Shown piece by piece: positions 1 through 13,100 of a stretch of DNA of 64,000 nucleotides (its first letter is position 1; every line of letters starts with the position of its first letter). Location of the stretch: the NCBI GenBank assembly GCA_037447655.1, contig JBBHKE010002708.1, positions 1 through 64,000 on the forward strand, written 5' to 3'. Source of the stretch: Zygnema cylindricum (lineage: Eukaryota > Streptophyta > Zygnematophyceae > Zygnematales > Zygnemataceae). Made by a program: the position numbers and the translations under genes. The notes under the pieces were generated by a model that had not been told where the DNA came from, searched no databases, and saw nothing but the letters and a program-made list of their open reading frames with translations.

Positions 1-352
1 CATATGCCCACTCATGGCCACACATGCCCACTCATGGCCACACATGCCCATTCATGGCCACACATGCCCACTCATGGCCACACATGCCCACTCATGGCCA
101 CACATGCCCACTCATGGCCACACATGCCCACTCATGGCCACACATGCCCACTCATGGCCACACATGCCCACTCATGGCCACACATGCCCACTCATGGCCA
201 CACATGCCCACTCATGGCCACACATGCCCATTCATGGCCACACATGCCCACTCATGGCCACACATGCCCACTCGTGGCCACACATGCCCACTCGTGGCCA
301 CACATGCCCACTCATGGCCACACATGCCCACTCATGGCCACTCATGCCCACA
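1..352. repeat. 20-bp minisatellite array
   Basis: About 17 head-to-tail copies of a 20-bp unit, consensus cacatgcccactcatggcca, with scattered single-base variants (tcatggcca/tcgtggcca, ccactc/ccattc). The array runs off the left edge, so its full length is unknown. It is open in several frames because 20 is not a multiple of 3 and the unit lacks stops. The resulting His/Pro/Met-rich peptides are artefacts. Confidence 0.95.
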
Positions 353-1212
353 TAAACAGGAGGCATCACACACCAGAGGCATCATACACACAAGGCATCA
401 CGGACAAAAAACATCACGCACATGAGGCATCACACACGGGAAGCATCATGAACAAGAAGCATTACGAAAAAGAAGCATTTCAAACAAGAGAATAATAATC
501 TTGCCTTAACAATTTTGTCCAATAACATCTTTATTTGTAAATTCTATCGAACAAACGACATGCATGCAATGATTAAAGTGAAAACATAAATTATCGAACG
601 AAAATATAGTTTTTTGTCTTATAATTTAAAAACATAAAATGAACGAAATGAAACAATCAAAAGTTTATGCTTGCTTTTTTACTAAACTCGTACTTTATTG
701 TGCAATTTTTACAAATTACGAAGAGTTTACCATGAAAAATAAACTTAATTAGAATTAGCATGTTGCTCACAACTTATGTACATACTTAATCATTTACAAC
801 AATAAGTATTCAATGATACTAAATAATAACAGTTCATTTGAATTATTAATAAAATCTTATGATAATTTTATTCTCTTGCAATTATTCCATGCTGCAAAAA
901 TTCAATCAGCGGTTAATTTCCTCTCAATTTCTATCGATTTCGCGTATTGAAAAATTATCCATCACAACTCACCAGATGAGAGTACTACGTTCGCAAATAT
1001 TGTTGATGTTGTCTTTCTCCATGAGTGAAATCTTTCTGATTCCGTAAAATAGTTTGGAGGGGAGATACAGGCCTACAAAAGGCAACATATCTTAAGTTAG
1101 ATCCCCTGTCAACAACAGACAACTGTAAGGGATAACGGATTCACCGTAACAAAGACTAGATACTGTGCTTGGTTCCAGGCGCTGAAAAAAAGGAGAGTCC
1201 ATAACCCACACA
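353..1212. other. AT-rich stretch without recognisable gene
   Basis: I see no supported exon, RNA gene or transposon end here. The first 130 bases continue as decayed GAGGCATCA-type repeats next to the minisatellite. If the kinase gene to the right continues leftward, this lies in one of its introns. Confidence 0.5.
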
Positions 1213-1221
1213 AAGACTGTC

Positions 1222-1372
1222 ACCTGGCAATTGCATTCCAGGACTGCCAGTTGGTTGGCAATTGAATGGACTGCCAGTTGGCAATTGCGTGGACTGCCAG
1301 GCAATTGCATGGACTACCAGTTGGCTGGCAATTGCATGGACTGCCATCTGGTAATTGCATGACCTGTCATTT
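1222..1372. repeat. Short tandem repeat, unit about 22-26 bp
   Basis: Five to six imperfect copies of a unit reading ggcaattgcatggactgcca with variable ttggct spacers. Minus-strand frames through it give Ala/Asn/Gln-rich peptides that are not credible genes. Confidence 0.8.
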
Positions 1373-2658
1373 TTGCAACTGGTTATACTTTGCAGAGTTT
1401 TTGTACACCACAGTATCAAAGGAGGCCAACTTTTTAGCAATTTTAAGACAGTAACACATAGGAACTCAGTATTGAAACTCACAAACCAAATAAACAAAAA
1501 ACGAAACAAAAAGAATTAAGAACCAGGGGTACAATTACACTTTAACTCCTCTAAGTCGAAGGATGACTTCATTATTGAATTTTAAACTGTTTTTAAAAAA
1601 GAGAAAGGGGAGACAGAGACGAGAGACAGAAAGAGAGAGAGAGTTAACCAAAGGAAAGGAGAACGAAGAGAGAGAGAGAGAAAGAGAGGGAGAGGGGAAA
1701 ATAGACATGGATCAACACAAAAAGCATGAGATAATTTACCTGATAAGGAACGCCGTATAGATTGAAGGTTTTAAGTGTTTTCTAAGAGTATCAAAAGAAA
1801 GCATTTTGCCGCAATTCAAATAAAACCATTAAAAGAAAACAAAAAAAAATCACGCAATCCTCAAAAGTGAACTATTTCCCAGTGTTTTCCCGAGAAGTAG
1901 GCTTTACTACAAAACCAGGCAAAAAAAAGAGTTTTTTGGGTTCAAGATAGCAGTTCAGTTTTTCTTCTTCTTTTCATGGCAAAACGAAAGAGCAAAAAGT
2001 CAAACCAGGGAACTTCAATATTTTTGTCGACATACGCTCGAAGGCATAAAATAGCCGGAAAACAAACTCAGACGAAAGAAGAGATGCCCTATTCAACATG
2101 AATTTGCATGTCTACCACATCAGGCGTGACCTCAATAACAGCAGTATGTATACATGACCAAATCCGCCCAAAGACAATTAAGGACATATGCGACTCACAG
2201 AAGAACACAAAAAAAAACCACTAATCCGCTGAAGCATCGCTAGTGGATAGTATAACTGCTAGACATTATAAGCCATGTTTCTGCACTATTAGATTTTGTC
2301 TGCCCTCGAAATTCAGATCTAATATCTCTTCATAATCGTGCCCATTAAAAGTTAAAAAAAGGGCAAAATAAGGTGCAATATGTTGCAATTTTGTAATGTT
2401 AAAATGTTTCATCACCAGACTTGCATACATCGTTATGGGCTCACAAAATAACAGAGATGGCAAGTAAACGGAGGGAAAATAAAAGTAGAATGCAAGTTCG
2501 AGAATGACAGGAAAATGACAAAAGAAAGGGAAGACAGGGAGATCGGTGTTATTTTCTGTTTTTGCCGCCGTCGACACCTCGTTCAGTAGACTCAGAGCAA
2601 GGAAAAAGAAAGGATATCGGAATAAACCTGCTAGAGACTAGTGCAAATCAGTACTTAC
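1373..2658. other. Probable intron or 3' flank of the kinase gene; no exon seen
   Basis: The kinase exon to the right ends at a clean splice donor, so more kinase exons should lie leftward. I find no catalytic-loop (HRD), DFG or APE-like coding on the minus strand here. The stretch is AT-rich, with a GA-rich microsatellite at about 1600-1700. Confidence 0.5.
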
Positions 2659-3733
2659 CAAATATTCTTTGTATCCTTGACAACTGTCTTCACTTAACTC
2701 CTTAACAGCCACCTCTACTGCTCCAGACGAGGACGGTATTGAACTGGGACTCTGAAAAGCATTTTCAGGAGGATCGAATGAAAGGTTTAACATAACTCCT
2801 CTGTAAACATTTCCAAAACTGCCTGCACCAAGGATATATTTGCTGGAAAAGTTTTGAGTGGCCACTTGCAGCTCGCGATATGTGAATTTTTTTGCAAACG
2901 GAAAGACCTGGTCATGAGGGGAGCACGGAGATGTAGGTGATGTTTTATCATCCAGTAATGATGAAAGAATTTGATGAAAACTCCCCTCTTGCATTTAACA
3001 ATGGCAGTTCCAATTCACTGAGCCAGAAATAAAGATTTCGAAACGCGCACAAAAAACAGCAAAAGAAAAAAAAACTGTCACGGCAAAAGAATGAAGCAAC
3101 GACCTTACATATGTGATGGAACAATTATAGCATTAAAACCTACCTAATAACCTCATCGTTAATTTTGTGCTATTCTTTGCAAAAAAATGAGCCATTCTTA
3201 GTACCTTGAACTGTAACTTTATAGCAATGAAGGCTAAGTCAATAAGAATGTAAAATACAAAATACCATGAAGTTGAGCAAACACAAAAAAAACAACTGGA
3301 CCTTAAAAAAGATAAACTAAAATGATACGTGACAGTGTTGCCAAACAGCTCAAATGAAAAACGCCTTTGTCTGCAAAGAGAATCTGACAACTCAAATTCA
3401 CTATTCAAAAACTGCTTTACTGTCAAAATAAGCCATCCAAGCCACTACTTACCTGGTCTTAGCAGTCTGAAAATAAACAAAAAGCAAACAACATCTCTAC
3501 AAAAATGTCAAATTCCTCAAACTTTATGCAACGTCCAGGTTTTTCACATATCTAACAATCGGTATACCAGCCAGAGAAAGACTAAGAAACACTTTCTTCT
3601 TACCTTTTGCAAGAAAGTAATCCTCAGATTCTGTCTTAATCAGTTCAGAAGTGAGACTCAACTCAGTCTTTAAATTGGAGACTGAGGATACGCGTTCTCC
3701 GAGACCGACTGGAGCCGAGACACAGGCTCCCAT
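2659..3733 (-). CDS. Receptor-like cytoplasmic kinase (RLCK VII/PBS1-like), 5' exons only
   Basis: Start of a plant receptor-like cytoplasmic Ser/Thr kinase. Exon 1 is 3604-3733 and opens with a true ATG. The N-terminus MGACVSAP is a typical N-myristoylation (Gly2) plus palmitoylation (Cys4) signal, which would place the protein at the plasma membrane. Exon 2 is 2659-2987, joined in frame after an intron of about 616 bp. It carries [14 protein letters not shown], the glycine-rich ATP loop ([12 protein letters not shown]) and the VAIK-type lysine in VEVAVKEL, then ends after KEYL at donor GTAAGTACTG. RLCK VII kinases commonly have an intron at this KEWL-like point. In the family they relay signals from pattern-recognition receptors. 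The catalytic loop and activation segment are not visible and must lie past the left edge, unless the gene is truncated. Family assignment is firm, the subgroup is inferred. Confidence 0.8.
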
Positions 3734-3960
3734 GACTAATCGCTCAGAAAAAAAATAAAAACTATTCCAGGATAAACCTCAAATAAAGTAAGCAGAATAA
3801 ACAAAACTAAATAGAAAGCTAAACTCGCCTAACACTCCAGCGGTTGAAAGAATTCATAGCAGGATGTCTCCTTTCAGTCCCTCCCCTACAAACATTGAAG
3901 GTACTCTTAATGTCGGCAGTAATTGCGGTAAGGGTCTCAAGCTTCCAGCTGTCAATCCCC
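3734..3960. other. Upstream region of the kinase gene
   Basis: Short stretch before the kinase start codon, likely holding the 5' UTR and promoter. I cannot place a TATA box or transcription start with confidence. Confidence 0.35.
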
Positions 3961-3961
3961 C

Positions 3962-4145
3962 TTCAGCCGAAGGGCAAACTGACAGAGGGAGAGAAAGGGA
4001 GAGGTGCCATGACATCCCCCTCGATTAGAAGGCATGATGCCAGAGAGAGAGAAAGAGGGAGGTGCCATGACATCCCCTTCGGTTAAAAGGCATGGTGACT
4101 GAAAGAGAGAAAGAAAACATATTGACATGACATTCCCCTCCTTTA
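3962..4145. repeat. Three tandem copies of a ~62-bp unit
   Basis: Imperfect head-to-tail copies, each with a GAGAGAGAAAG tract, ggtgccatgacatcccc, and a gattagaaggcatg-like end. The last copy is most diverged. Directly to the right, minus strand 4150-4197, the sequence TGGTTTAACGGTTAGTG resembles a tRNA D-arm/A-box, so the array may derive from a tRNA-like repeat. Confidence 0.65.
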
Positions 4146-4465
4146 GTAGGCGCATGCCTTCCGTACACTAACCGTTAAACCATAGCCCTGAATTTGCGGG
4201 GAGGTGAAAAGTGACGTTTCTTCGGAACATTGTAGGAATGACATGTCACGTCGACGCTGCGCACGAAACCAGACTTGCTGCACATAAACGCCCATTCTGG
4301 AGACTGCAACGGGCACGTCACGTCACCTGCAGCCTGCTACGAGAACGCGAACTGCGACCTGCAAAGAACCCCGGAACGGCGAACTGCCGCGATCACTGTG
4401 ACGGCAACTGGAACGAGAACTACCAAAATACTATGCAGCGGCGTCCTAAGACTGGAACCTCGACG

Positions 4466-4670
4466 GTACACCTTAAATCGTTATTAGCGTATATAAATTA
4501 TTAGAGTAAATAAAATATTAGCGTCATTCATTCTAATTTAGTGCCGGGAGACGTGGCAGATTATGGTCCACTTCCTTAAATAGTGTAATTTGTTCTATTT
4601 AAGGTATCAATGTCAAAATTTTGGGGTGCCGATATAGTGTACATATGGCTAATAAAGATTCACGGTGTAC
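4466..4670. mobile_element. Small TIR element, GTACACC family, diverged copy
   Basis: Left end gtacaccttaaatcgttat and right end reading GTACACCGTGAATCTTTAT in reverse complement form imperfect terminal inverted repeats about 22 bp long, spaced about 205 bp. It is the same terminal motif as better preserved copies at 16094, 20029 and 52511. No coding content. Confidence 0.55.
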
Positions 4671-4941
4671 TGTACGGTACAGTAGCTGCGAGCGCAAATT
4701 AAAACGGGCGCAAGAACTGCGAAATGCCACGACCAAAGGAAACTGCAAACTGCTAGCTTAAATTTAAACTGGAATCGAAAACTGTGACGGCCACGGGAAC
4801 TGCGAAATCGTTAAACTGCGAACTGTTTCGCAGTTACCAGTGTCGATGTATTTTCGCCAAATTAGGGTTATATCAGGATAAAGTAGGGTACTGTAATTTC
4901 ACTAATTTGAAATCTGTACGTTTTCGTACGATTAAGATTCA

Positions 4942-5493
4942 GTGCACCGTCAATCGCTATTAGAGTATATAACGCCAATTCGGTGCCCTTTAAAAAAAAA
5001 AAATCCCGAAATACAATCCATAATTCTATTTTTTCCATTATTCTAATAAGGGTTTTTTTTCAATTAGCGTTAATAATGGAAGTACACTGCGAAGGAAATA
5101 GTGTGGCGTACGGACAGGATATTTCCGTATGAAATGGTACTTTTTGAATTACAAAGGCATAAAAAGACACTTAACATTATTGCGCACACATGTGAATGTG
5201 CACTGGAAGAAAGAGACGCAAACTCGTCAAAATAAATCACGTTCTCATATGTTCGTCCGTCGACCGTGTGAACAGCGCGACGGCGTACGAATTGTCAGAT
5301 TTTGTACGAATACACATATTAATGTAGACACTGAACGGGCGGGTATTTATAATTCAGGACAACCCAAATTACAGTTAGGGATTAATTAGTATATATGTTA
5401 TTTTTCAAAAGAAATAAATTCCCGATTAGTGTTAATAACACTAAATTTTTTTTACGCTATTTATTCCTTTACTCTAATAGCGATTGACGGTGT
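4942..5493. mobile_element. TIR element, 0.55 kb, same terminal motif
   Basis: The left end (gcaccgtcaatcgctattag at 4944-4963) and right end (ctaatagcgattgacggtg at 5474-5492) are matching inverted repeats, extending to about 23 bp. The interior has no convincing reading frame. It differs from the ~210-bp copies in length, so it is a longer family member or carries an internal insertion. Confidence 0.65.
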
Positions 5494-7196
5494 AGCGATT
5501 GTGTGTTCGGACAGTTGGAATATTCTGGAAAATTGTACGGAAAATCTTAACGAAAGCCGGCGTTACGTCACTAAATTGACATGCGCACACAGCCTAAGAG
5601 CTCAAGGTGGCAAAAAAGCGACTTGAAACTGGGAAAGTGAAACGATCGCAGACGATATGCTGATTGGTCGGCAGAAAGATAGACGACAAAATTTGTGACG
5701 TCACATGTCGACGATGACAAAATGTTCACTGTTCATCTGTTGTCCGTTTTCAAACATTATTTTTAATACTATTTTAGGAGGGAGGTAAGGGAATTATGGA
5801 CAAATACACTTAAATGGAGTAAAGGAGAACTTCAGCAGTACGAATTCGAAGTTGATGAACAATTAATTATAATTATTAATTATTAATTGAATTTCCCTAG
5901 AAATAAGGCTCGAGTAGATGCGAGTTTAAGAGCTCAAACTTTTAATTGTGATGCTCGAAAACAATTGTAAATGCTGTAATGTAGTGACCGTGTACTTAAT
6001 GTGTACTGTACGATATTTTAAATACAGTATGCACACAGTACAGCGTTACGAGATGTAATAATCTGTACGGCTTTACTAAGAGAGCAAGATAGTGAGACAT
6101 CTCCGTGCATAGGATGAAAAACCCTTAAACCCTAAGAAAAAGTGAAGTAAAAACAAAGCCAAATATCCAGAGGCTACCCAATTGACTTCCCACATGTAAC
6201 ATCTGGTTAAAACCAGAGTCACATTCCTCAGTCGGAATGTTGATGCATCTCCCCTCTCAAATATTTTTAGTTACATTTTTTCTCTTTTTTTTTGCTTGGA
6301 GCTCAAATCAATAATCATTCTGTTTTAAATAACAGTTATCATATGTTATGAAATTTCCACTTAATCCAAAAATGGATCAACTGTGAACTTTACAAAAATT
6401 TACGAAAATGGAGGGTAAATATTCTTTTACTCTCGAGTGGCAGCCAAAAAAAGTATAGCCCAAACAGACCATCTAAAATTCCGATTTTCTGGATAAATAC
6501 TCTAACTACCCAACAAGTCACATACCACAACTTTTTCCTCCCTCTCTCCGTCTAACTCTTCTTCTCTCTCCCCCCTCACTTTCCCCCACCCCCTGTCTTT
6601 CTCTCTGTTTTCTCTCTAGCTCCTTCTCGCTATCTCTCTTTTTCTCTCTTCCCCCCACACACCATGTCTTCTCTGAGAGATCTCATGTTCAAAATAAAGT
6701 CATTTCAAATTTCAAGGGAGTATAAACAAAAATAATAGAAACAACACTCCATCCGCACAAGAACATAAGAACACGTACCGCAATGAATTAATAACAAAAA
6801 AAGGAATTATAGTTATTATTATTGTTGTTGACATAATAACAATCACAATTGATGGACTCTCAAACTTACAATTCACACTTTTTTTATTCACAATAAACCG
6901 GTTAAAAACCATAACCCAAATCTCTCTATCAGCTTTTCTCTATACACCACTCCACACTAAATATCAAATGTTTCTGTACACTACACTCTCCTTAAACCCT
7001 AAAAAACTCTAAAACTTGCGAAATACCCATTGGGACAAACTTCGAAAAACCTCAAACACCTTCGAGAAACTTTCGTCTTGTCCCGAGTGACATGCAAAAA
7101 CAAAATCAAAAAATTGAAGCATATATTCACCGAAAAAAAAACTACATCGCTAAATTGACACCACACCTTAGGCTCATACTAAACTATTTAATACTT
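5494..7196. other. Intergenic region downstream of the HCF107-like gene
   Basis: No exon recognised. It contains a pyrimidine-rich tract at about 6530-6655 (ccctctctcc...ctctctttttctc) and otherwise AT-rich sequence. It probably includes the 3' UTR of the gene to the right, but no polyadenylation site can be fixed. Confidence 0.45.
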
Positions 7197-10100
7197 TCAA
7201 GACGAGGCCTTCGTATCTTCACTAAACCTTCGCCATTTTCCCTCGAAACCATTCAATTTTTTCGGGTTTCGAGGCAAAGAAATCATCGCCGAAGATGATA
7301 ATGATGACGATGAGCCACTTTTATCTTTTCTCATACTTTGTCTACTAAGTTTATTACGGTTCGATTTGGACGATTGTTGTCGGCTTACAAATTTCCGTTT
7401 CTCGAAAACATCCTTCCGTTGTCGACTATTTTTTCTATCTTCCAATCCGGCCCGGATGTACAACTCTTTCGCTAACTCCCAGTGGCCAAGTTCCTCCTCT
7501 ACTTCTGCCGCTTGCTGAAACCCAAAAACCACAAAACCCCAAATCCCACTATGAGTATTTTCGCAGAAAAGTGCGAATACGATTGAGTGTCCACATCATT
7601 TTTGGTCGATTTTGAAAGTGGTAAATCGCAATGGTTACACACTTGAGCCTTCGGTTAAAAAAAACAAGCGACTTAGGGAGAAAAGTTTTAGGGCCTGGCT
7701 ACAACAGAGTTCAAATTGGGTATAAAAAATTTGCCTACAGTTATTAGACCTGCAAAACCATTCTGTAGTCCTGATACTAATAATGGACCACTCCTCACGA
7801 GTTCAACAGCAGTTTTTACATTAAATTGTTATGATTGTAAAAGAACAAATCCAAAACTACTTTCTTAAAGCATGATATACTAATGGCAGGACAGTATATT
7901 GACCAGGTCCACTGATTTGTATTCTATTTACGTGTGGTATACCGTAATACAATCAGACAGATCACCTCTACATTTAGAACGTGACAAAATTTTACAAGGA
8001 ATAGGTCGGTTCTCCACAGATAGTAGCCCACCTTGCGTTCACATGCTCTACATTTTTCTGCTTCACTGTTTTCTGTATTTTGGAATTTGAGGTGTCATAT
8101 TCATTGAACACCTACAAAAAGTGTAAGTGTAAAAACTGTAAAAAGAGTATATGTTCCTACCTGCTCAACGTATGAAAAGGGTAAGAAAAAAAACTGAGAA
8201 AAATGTGGACTTTTCCTACCTGCAAAACCGCAGGGTTGGTTGAATCGGCCGCCAAGGCGAGTCCCAAAACATCCCTCGAAGCTCGCAGATTACCACTTTG
8301 TCGCTCGAAAATAGCAAAAGCCTGGTCCCAAAAAAAAAAAAAACTCCCCTAAAATTAAATCTCCCTCATACACTAACAAAGAATCGTGACTACTAGAAAA
8401 AAAGCCAAGACAGACCACATGTATGTAGTTACACCAACAAACCATAATAAGCCTTTTCTGCCTTTTCAAGGAAAAGAAAACACTCAAAATCCTCTGTGAC
8501 AAAAATTCCCCTTTACAGATATATTGCCGTTTGGTCTATGATTCATGACTCCACATTTTAAGCTAATTCCCTCCCCGCCCCTTCCCTCCCTCCCTCTCTC
8601 CCAGCCATAAAAAGAAGTATAAGAGAATTAGAGGGCGAGGGAGAGAGGGAGAGACCATCCAACTCTGTCCCTCGCCCCATCCCTTCCAATCCTCCCTCCC
8701 GCCCTCCCTCCTAACCCTCCCTCCTGCCCTCCCTCCTAATCCTCCCTCCCACCCTCCCTCGCAACAACTATACCTGAAGACATGCCACGTCAGCGGGTCG
8801 GGCTTGTAAACCATTCTCAAACAGTCTTCGAGCCTCCTCCAGATTTCCCGCCCTTTGTTCCATTAAAGCCCAAGCCTGTATGCGGCAACAGAAAAGAAAT
8901 CCTTATTCTGTAAGACGGATGAAATTATAAAAATCTGATCAAGCTAACCTAATGAAATTGGTACTGACAAGTCACTTAATATCTGCCCAGCACCTAATTT
9001 TTTTCAAAAGCAAAAAAAGGACTACTTCAACAAAAAAAACCACACCACAACTACATGACCAAAAAATACAGGGCAAAAACCAGTGACAGCAGGCAAAAAG
9101 GACAAATTTGGTGAACCAGCCAATGCCATGCATGAACAATACGGTACTTTAATAACCTTTTAGACCATACGTAAATATTGAATTATCAAGACAATCAAAC
9201 GACCAACAATAATAAGGGGAGGGAGAAAAAAAAGGCATAATAGATGTGGAAAACATACCTGCCAAGCAAATACAGCCTCCGGAGCCACATTCACACATTG
9301 CTGATAAAGTTCGCGAGCTTTTTGCCGACTTCCTTCAGTATCCAGACGCGCTTCATTGTGGGCCCAAGCCTGCAGAAAAGGAAACATGAACCAATTAAAA
9401 CGTTACCTCAAAATCCTTGGGGCTTCAAAGCATTTTTGGAGCAATAGTGCAAAAACCTATTCGGACACTTTTCTTTTATGCTTCTGACTTATGCAATATC
9501 CATACAAACAGAGAGACTAATGTCAATCACCATGGCTCGAGTAACATAATGCATAAAATATACTGGAGGGGCCGGGTTTCTTGAGATACCCTGAAGTAAC
9601 CTGTAGTATTGCAGTAGACCATACATTTTAGGATGAAAAGAAAGTTCTGAAAAACATAAAAAAGGCTCAAATCACACAGTCGACATAAGTCTATTTACTT
9701 CTCCTCATGCTTGGGAGTAAAATACTCCATCCACTTGGCTACTCCATTTTCAAATTATTTGGGTTACCATACAGAAACCTACAACTGAAAACATTGTACA
9801 AAGTCATTTGGACAGACGCCTCCAATTTCCACATACACTATGTACTTCCTCTTCCAACATGTGAAAAGTCATAACTTGCTCACCTGCAATGTATGAATGT
9901 TTGACGGTGAAATTGATAAAGATTTTGCAAACAACTCTCTCATGCGAATCACATTTCCAAGTTCCGCTTCCATAACGCCCCACGCCTGTAGAAAAGACAA
10001 ACTCACACTAGTTTATATTAAAACCGCATTCCAGTTGTTGCATTCCAAAACTATGAAAATGCCTCGACAAACAAAAAGCCAGGGCAACAACAAAAAAACC

Positions 10101-13100
10101 AGGGCTCGGCTTCATTCGAGTTTTTAGGTCGTTGAATGACCCATTTTCAGTGATTGGACAGTTTCTAAACAAATATAGAACTGTACAGCCACAAACTGCC
10201 CACTTCTTGAAACTGCCATAGTCAAAGACCAAAGAAAGCCCAATGGTACAGGTGAAAGCCTAATAACCAACATTTGTCTGCAGCATTTGTTCACAACATT
10301 TCTTCACGACAATGATCCACAGCATGTTTTACTACATTTGTTCATAACATGCTCCTACAACATTTTTGATCCACGACATTTTTTCATGACAACGTTTTCT
10401 CGCAACAATATTTCACCACACTTTCACAAACTCGATTTTTTCAGAACATCATTTTTGCAAAACTCACTTGTCATATTTTGCAACATCTGTTCATAACATG
10501 TTTCCACAAAATTTTCTCTTCACAACGTGTGTTAAGAGAACATCCCCACGACATGAATCCAAGGAACTTTCGCAGGAATAATAGTTTTCACAGCACTCCC
10601 ACAAGCATAATATTTTCACAGACAAAGCTAATTTCACAAGGTTGTTTCGACAAAACTCACCTGCCAACACACAGCATCGGAAGGAGCTGCCGCGGTGGCG
10701 AGACGAAAGTAACGCCTCGCAAGCCCCCAATTATGGGCCGCCTTTTCCACAAGGGCCCGAGTTTGTAAAACCACTGGATTCTTGGGCTGTAGGAACTCGG
10801 CCCTCTGTAGTAACTCTCTCGCTCTTCCCCAACTTCCAGATCTCTTTTCTAACATGGCCCAGGAGTGTAAACAAACCACCTCCGCCTCTTCCAGCCCTTC
10901 AAGTTGTTCATCATCGTCCACCTGCGACAAGAGTAACAAAACCACAAAACAACGATTATTACCCTCCCAAAGAAAATATACGTGAGTACAAAGCTCGTCT
11001 GCAAATAGCCTGCAGCTTTTTCTGGCCAAAAAACAAATATTACTCTTTACAACACTATTTAAGGCATTAGACTACAAGATGCCGTGTGAGCCAACACCAA
11101 ATTAGAATTGTAAATACTATTTTTTCTTTGATAATTACATTCCTCTCATACTCATAGCATGAACAGTGAACCTCTAGGAAAACCTAAGTTAACTGCGTGT
11201 CAAAATACCTCACATAGTTATTCAAAAAGACTTAAATCTATACACTTGAGACAACTTATATATCTGCAGACTTACAAAACTTGTATATTATCACAAAAAG
11301 ACTCACTTTGGTGGGTGTTTTTAGAGCTTTTTTAAGGAGTTGGCGTGCCACATCCACTTGCCCATCCTGACTCTCCAAAGTGGCCCAGGATTGCAAAGCT
11401 CTCATATACTGAACTCCATAATCTCGCCAATAGTCGAAGACTTGAATACTCTGTTCATATCTAATTCTAGCTGCCCCAACATTTCCTGCGTTCCCCATAG
11501 AATAGAACCTGGAGTCAGACAAAAATCCTGGACAATTAAGGATTACTGCAAAAACCTCATCGTTATTTTTAAGCAGGGATTTGCCACTACGAATCGACTG
11601 AAAAAGGACATTCTTTATGCATATGGCTGCAGCAACCACAATCACCTCTAACCTCTTTAATGAGAGATAAGTACAGCAGCGAAAAAAAAAGAGGCAGGAA
11701 AATGTGTTAATTTCATGACAAGATTAGATGAATTACTAACTCCTTACCAGTTTGACGCTCTAGCTGGGCATAGTAAACCCAAACATTTGCATCCAGGGGA
11801 TGATCCTTTACCAGCTGTAAAAATCCAATTCAGCCACCAGTATCAGCAAGAATTCTAGACAATTAAATTGACAGATGAGCTTTTATGGACAGTAAAAGGA
11901 GTCATCTCACGCACATGGGCAGATTTAGGTTTTACATCTAAAGCTTTTCAAAAGTCGAATACATCCAAGTCGTCTCATTCAACCAGATACCAAATTATGT
12001 CAAAAATCTCAAAAAAGAAAAAAATAAAAGTAATATAAAAGCGATCAAAACAAAAAACGAAATATTTGACTAAAAGCTAACTGAAACAAGAAGTTCCAAT
12101 CACTAGGACAGTTAAAATTTAGCAATGTAATGCACAAACAGTCGAATAATTAGAAAAATAAGACAAGATTTGCAGCTATGACATTTTCAAACGGCAATTC
12201 AGGCAAAATAGGAATATTAAGAATAACTAGTGTTGAATGGCGATCCAGATTGCAGAAAATATATCCCAATATCAGTATATTGCAACATCGAAGATCTAAA
12301 AGAATCAACATCAACCGGATTTGCAAATAAATGTCAACAGTGCGCTAACAGACGGATAGGTGTCAGAGCTCAATATCCAAACACAAAAGAAACAGAAAGT
12401 ATATCTTGCCAAATCTTAAAGAAACACCAAAAAAATTATGCTCGATATTTGAAACTACTTAAGATGGAAGGGATGGACGGAGGCAAGGGAGGCAAGGGAG
12501 GGAAGGGAGGGTGACAAGAGGGATGAAAAGCCAAAAAAAAATACCTGCTGCAGCAGAGCTCGGGCTTCACTTAAACTGGCACCTTTCTTCCGCACAAGCC
12601 GTCGAGCTTTCTTCAATTCCTCCTCCACCTCCAGCCCACTTTCCTTCCATCGACACGTTCTAAGATCTGGTGGGGCACTTTGAGCTTCACGAACAATCTC
12701 CAATTCCTGCGCTAATGTTGACTGGTCAATTTTGGCAAGACGAGGACTGCGTTTCAAAGCCAATCGGGCAACACTCGTCATAGATTCTTTTTTCTCCGAA
12801 ATTTTTTCACCCAAGTCTTCCTTTTCCAGATCCTTTCTCTCCAAAACGGATACCTCAACAGCATGCCCAGAAACAGGAGGCAAAGGCTCTTGCGTTTCTG
12901 GTGTTGAATGGGTAACAATTTGACTAGGTACCAACTCTAGTTGTGAGTCTTTCATATACATCTCCTCAGTTGTCGTTGAGAGACCCTTCTCCACAACCAA
13001 AGCTTCTGTACCCGCACCTCCTCTATTTACTGGACTGCTAATTGTACCTTCAAAACCTAGGGCTGACGCTCCGCTCACTCCTACCCCCGTCACTGTCTCC

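Noticed and set aside
2266-2577. Minus frame downstream of the kinase exon as the next kinase exon
   Set aside because: Phe/Tyr/Leu-rich, no kinase motifs, and no frame-compatible acceptor identified.
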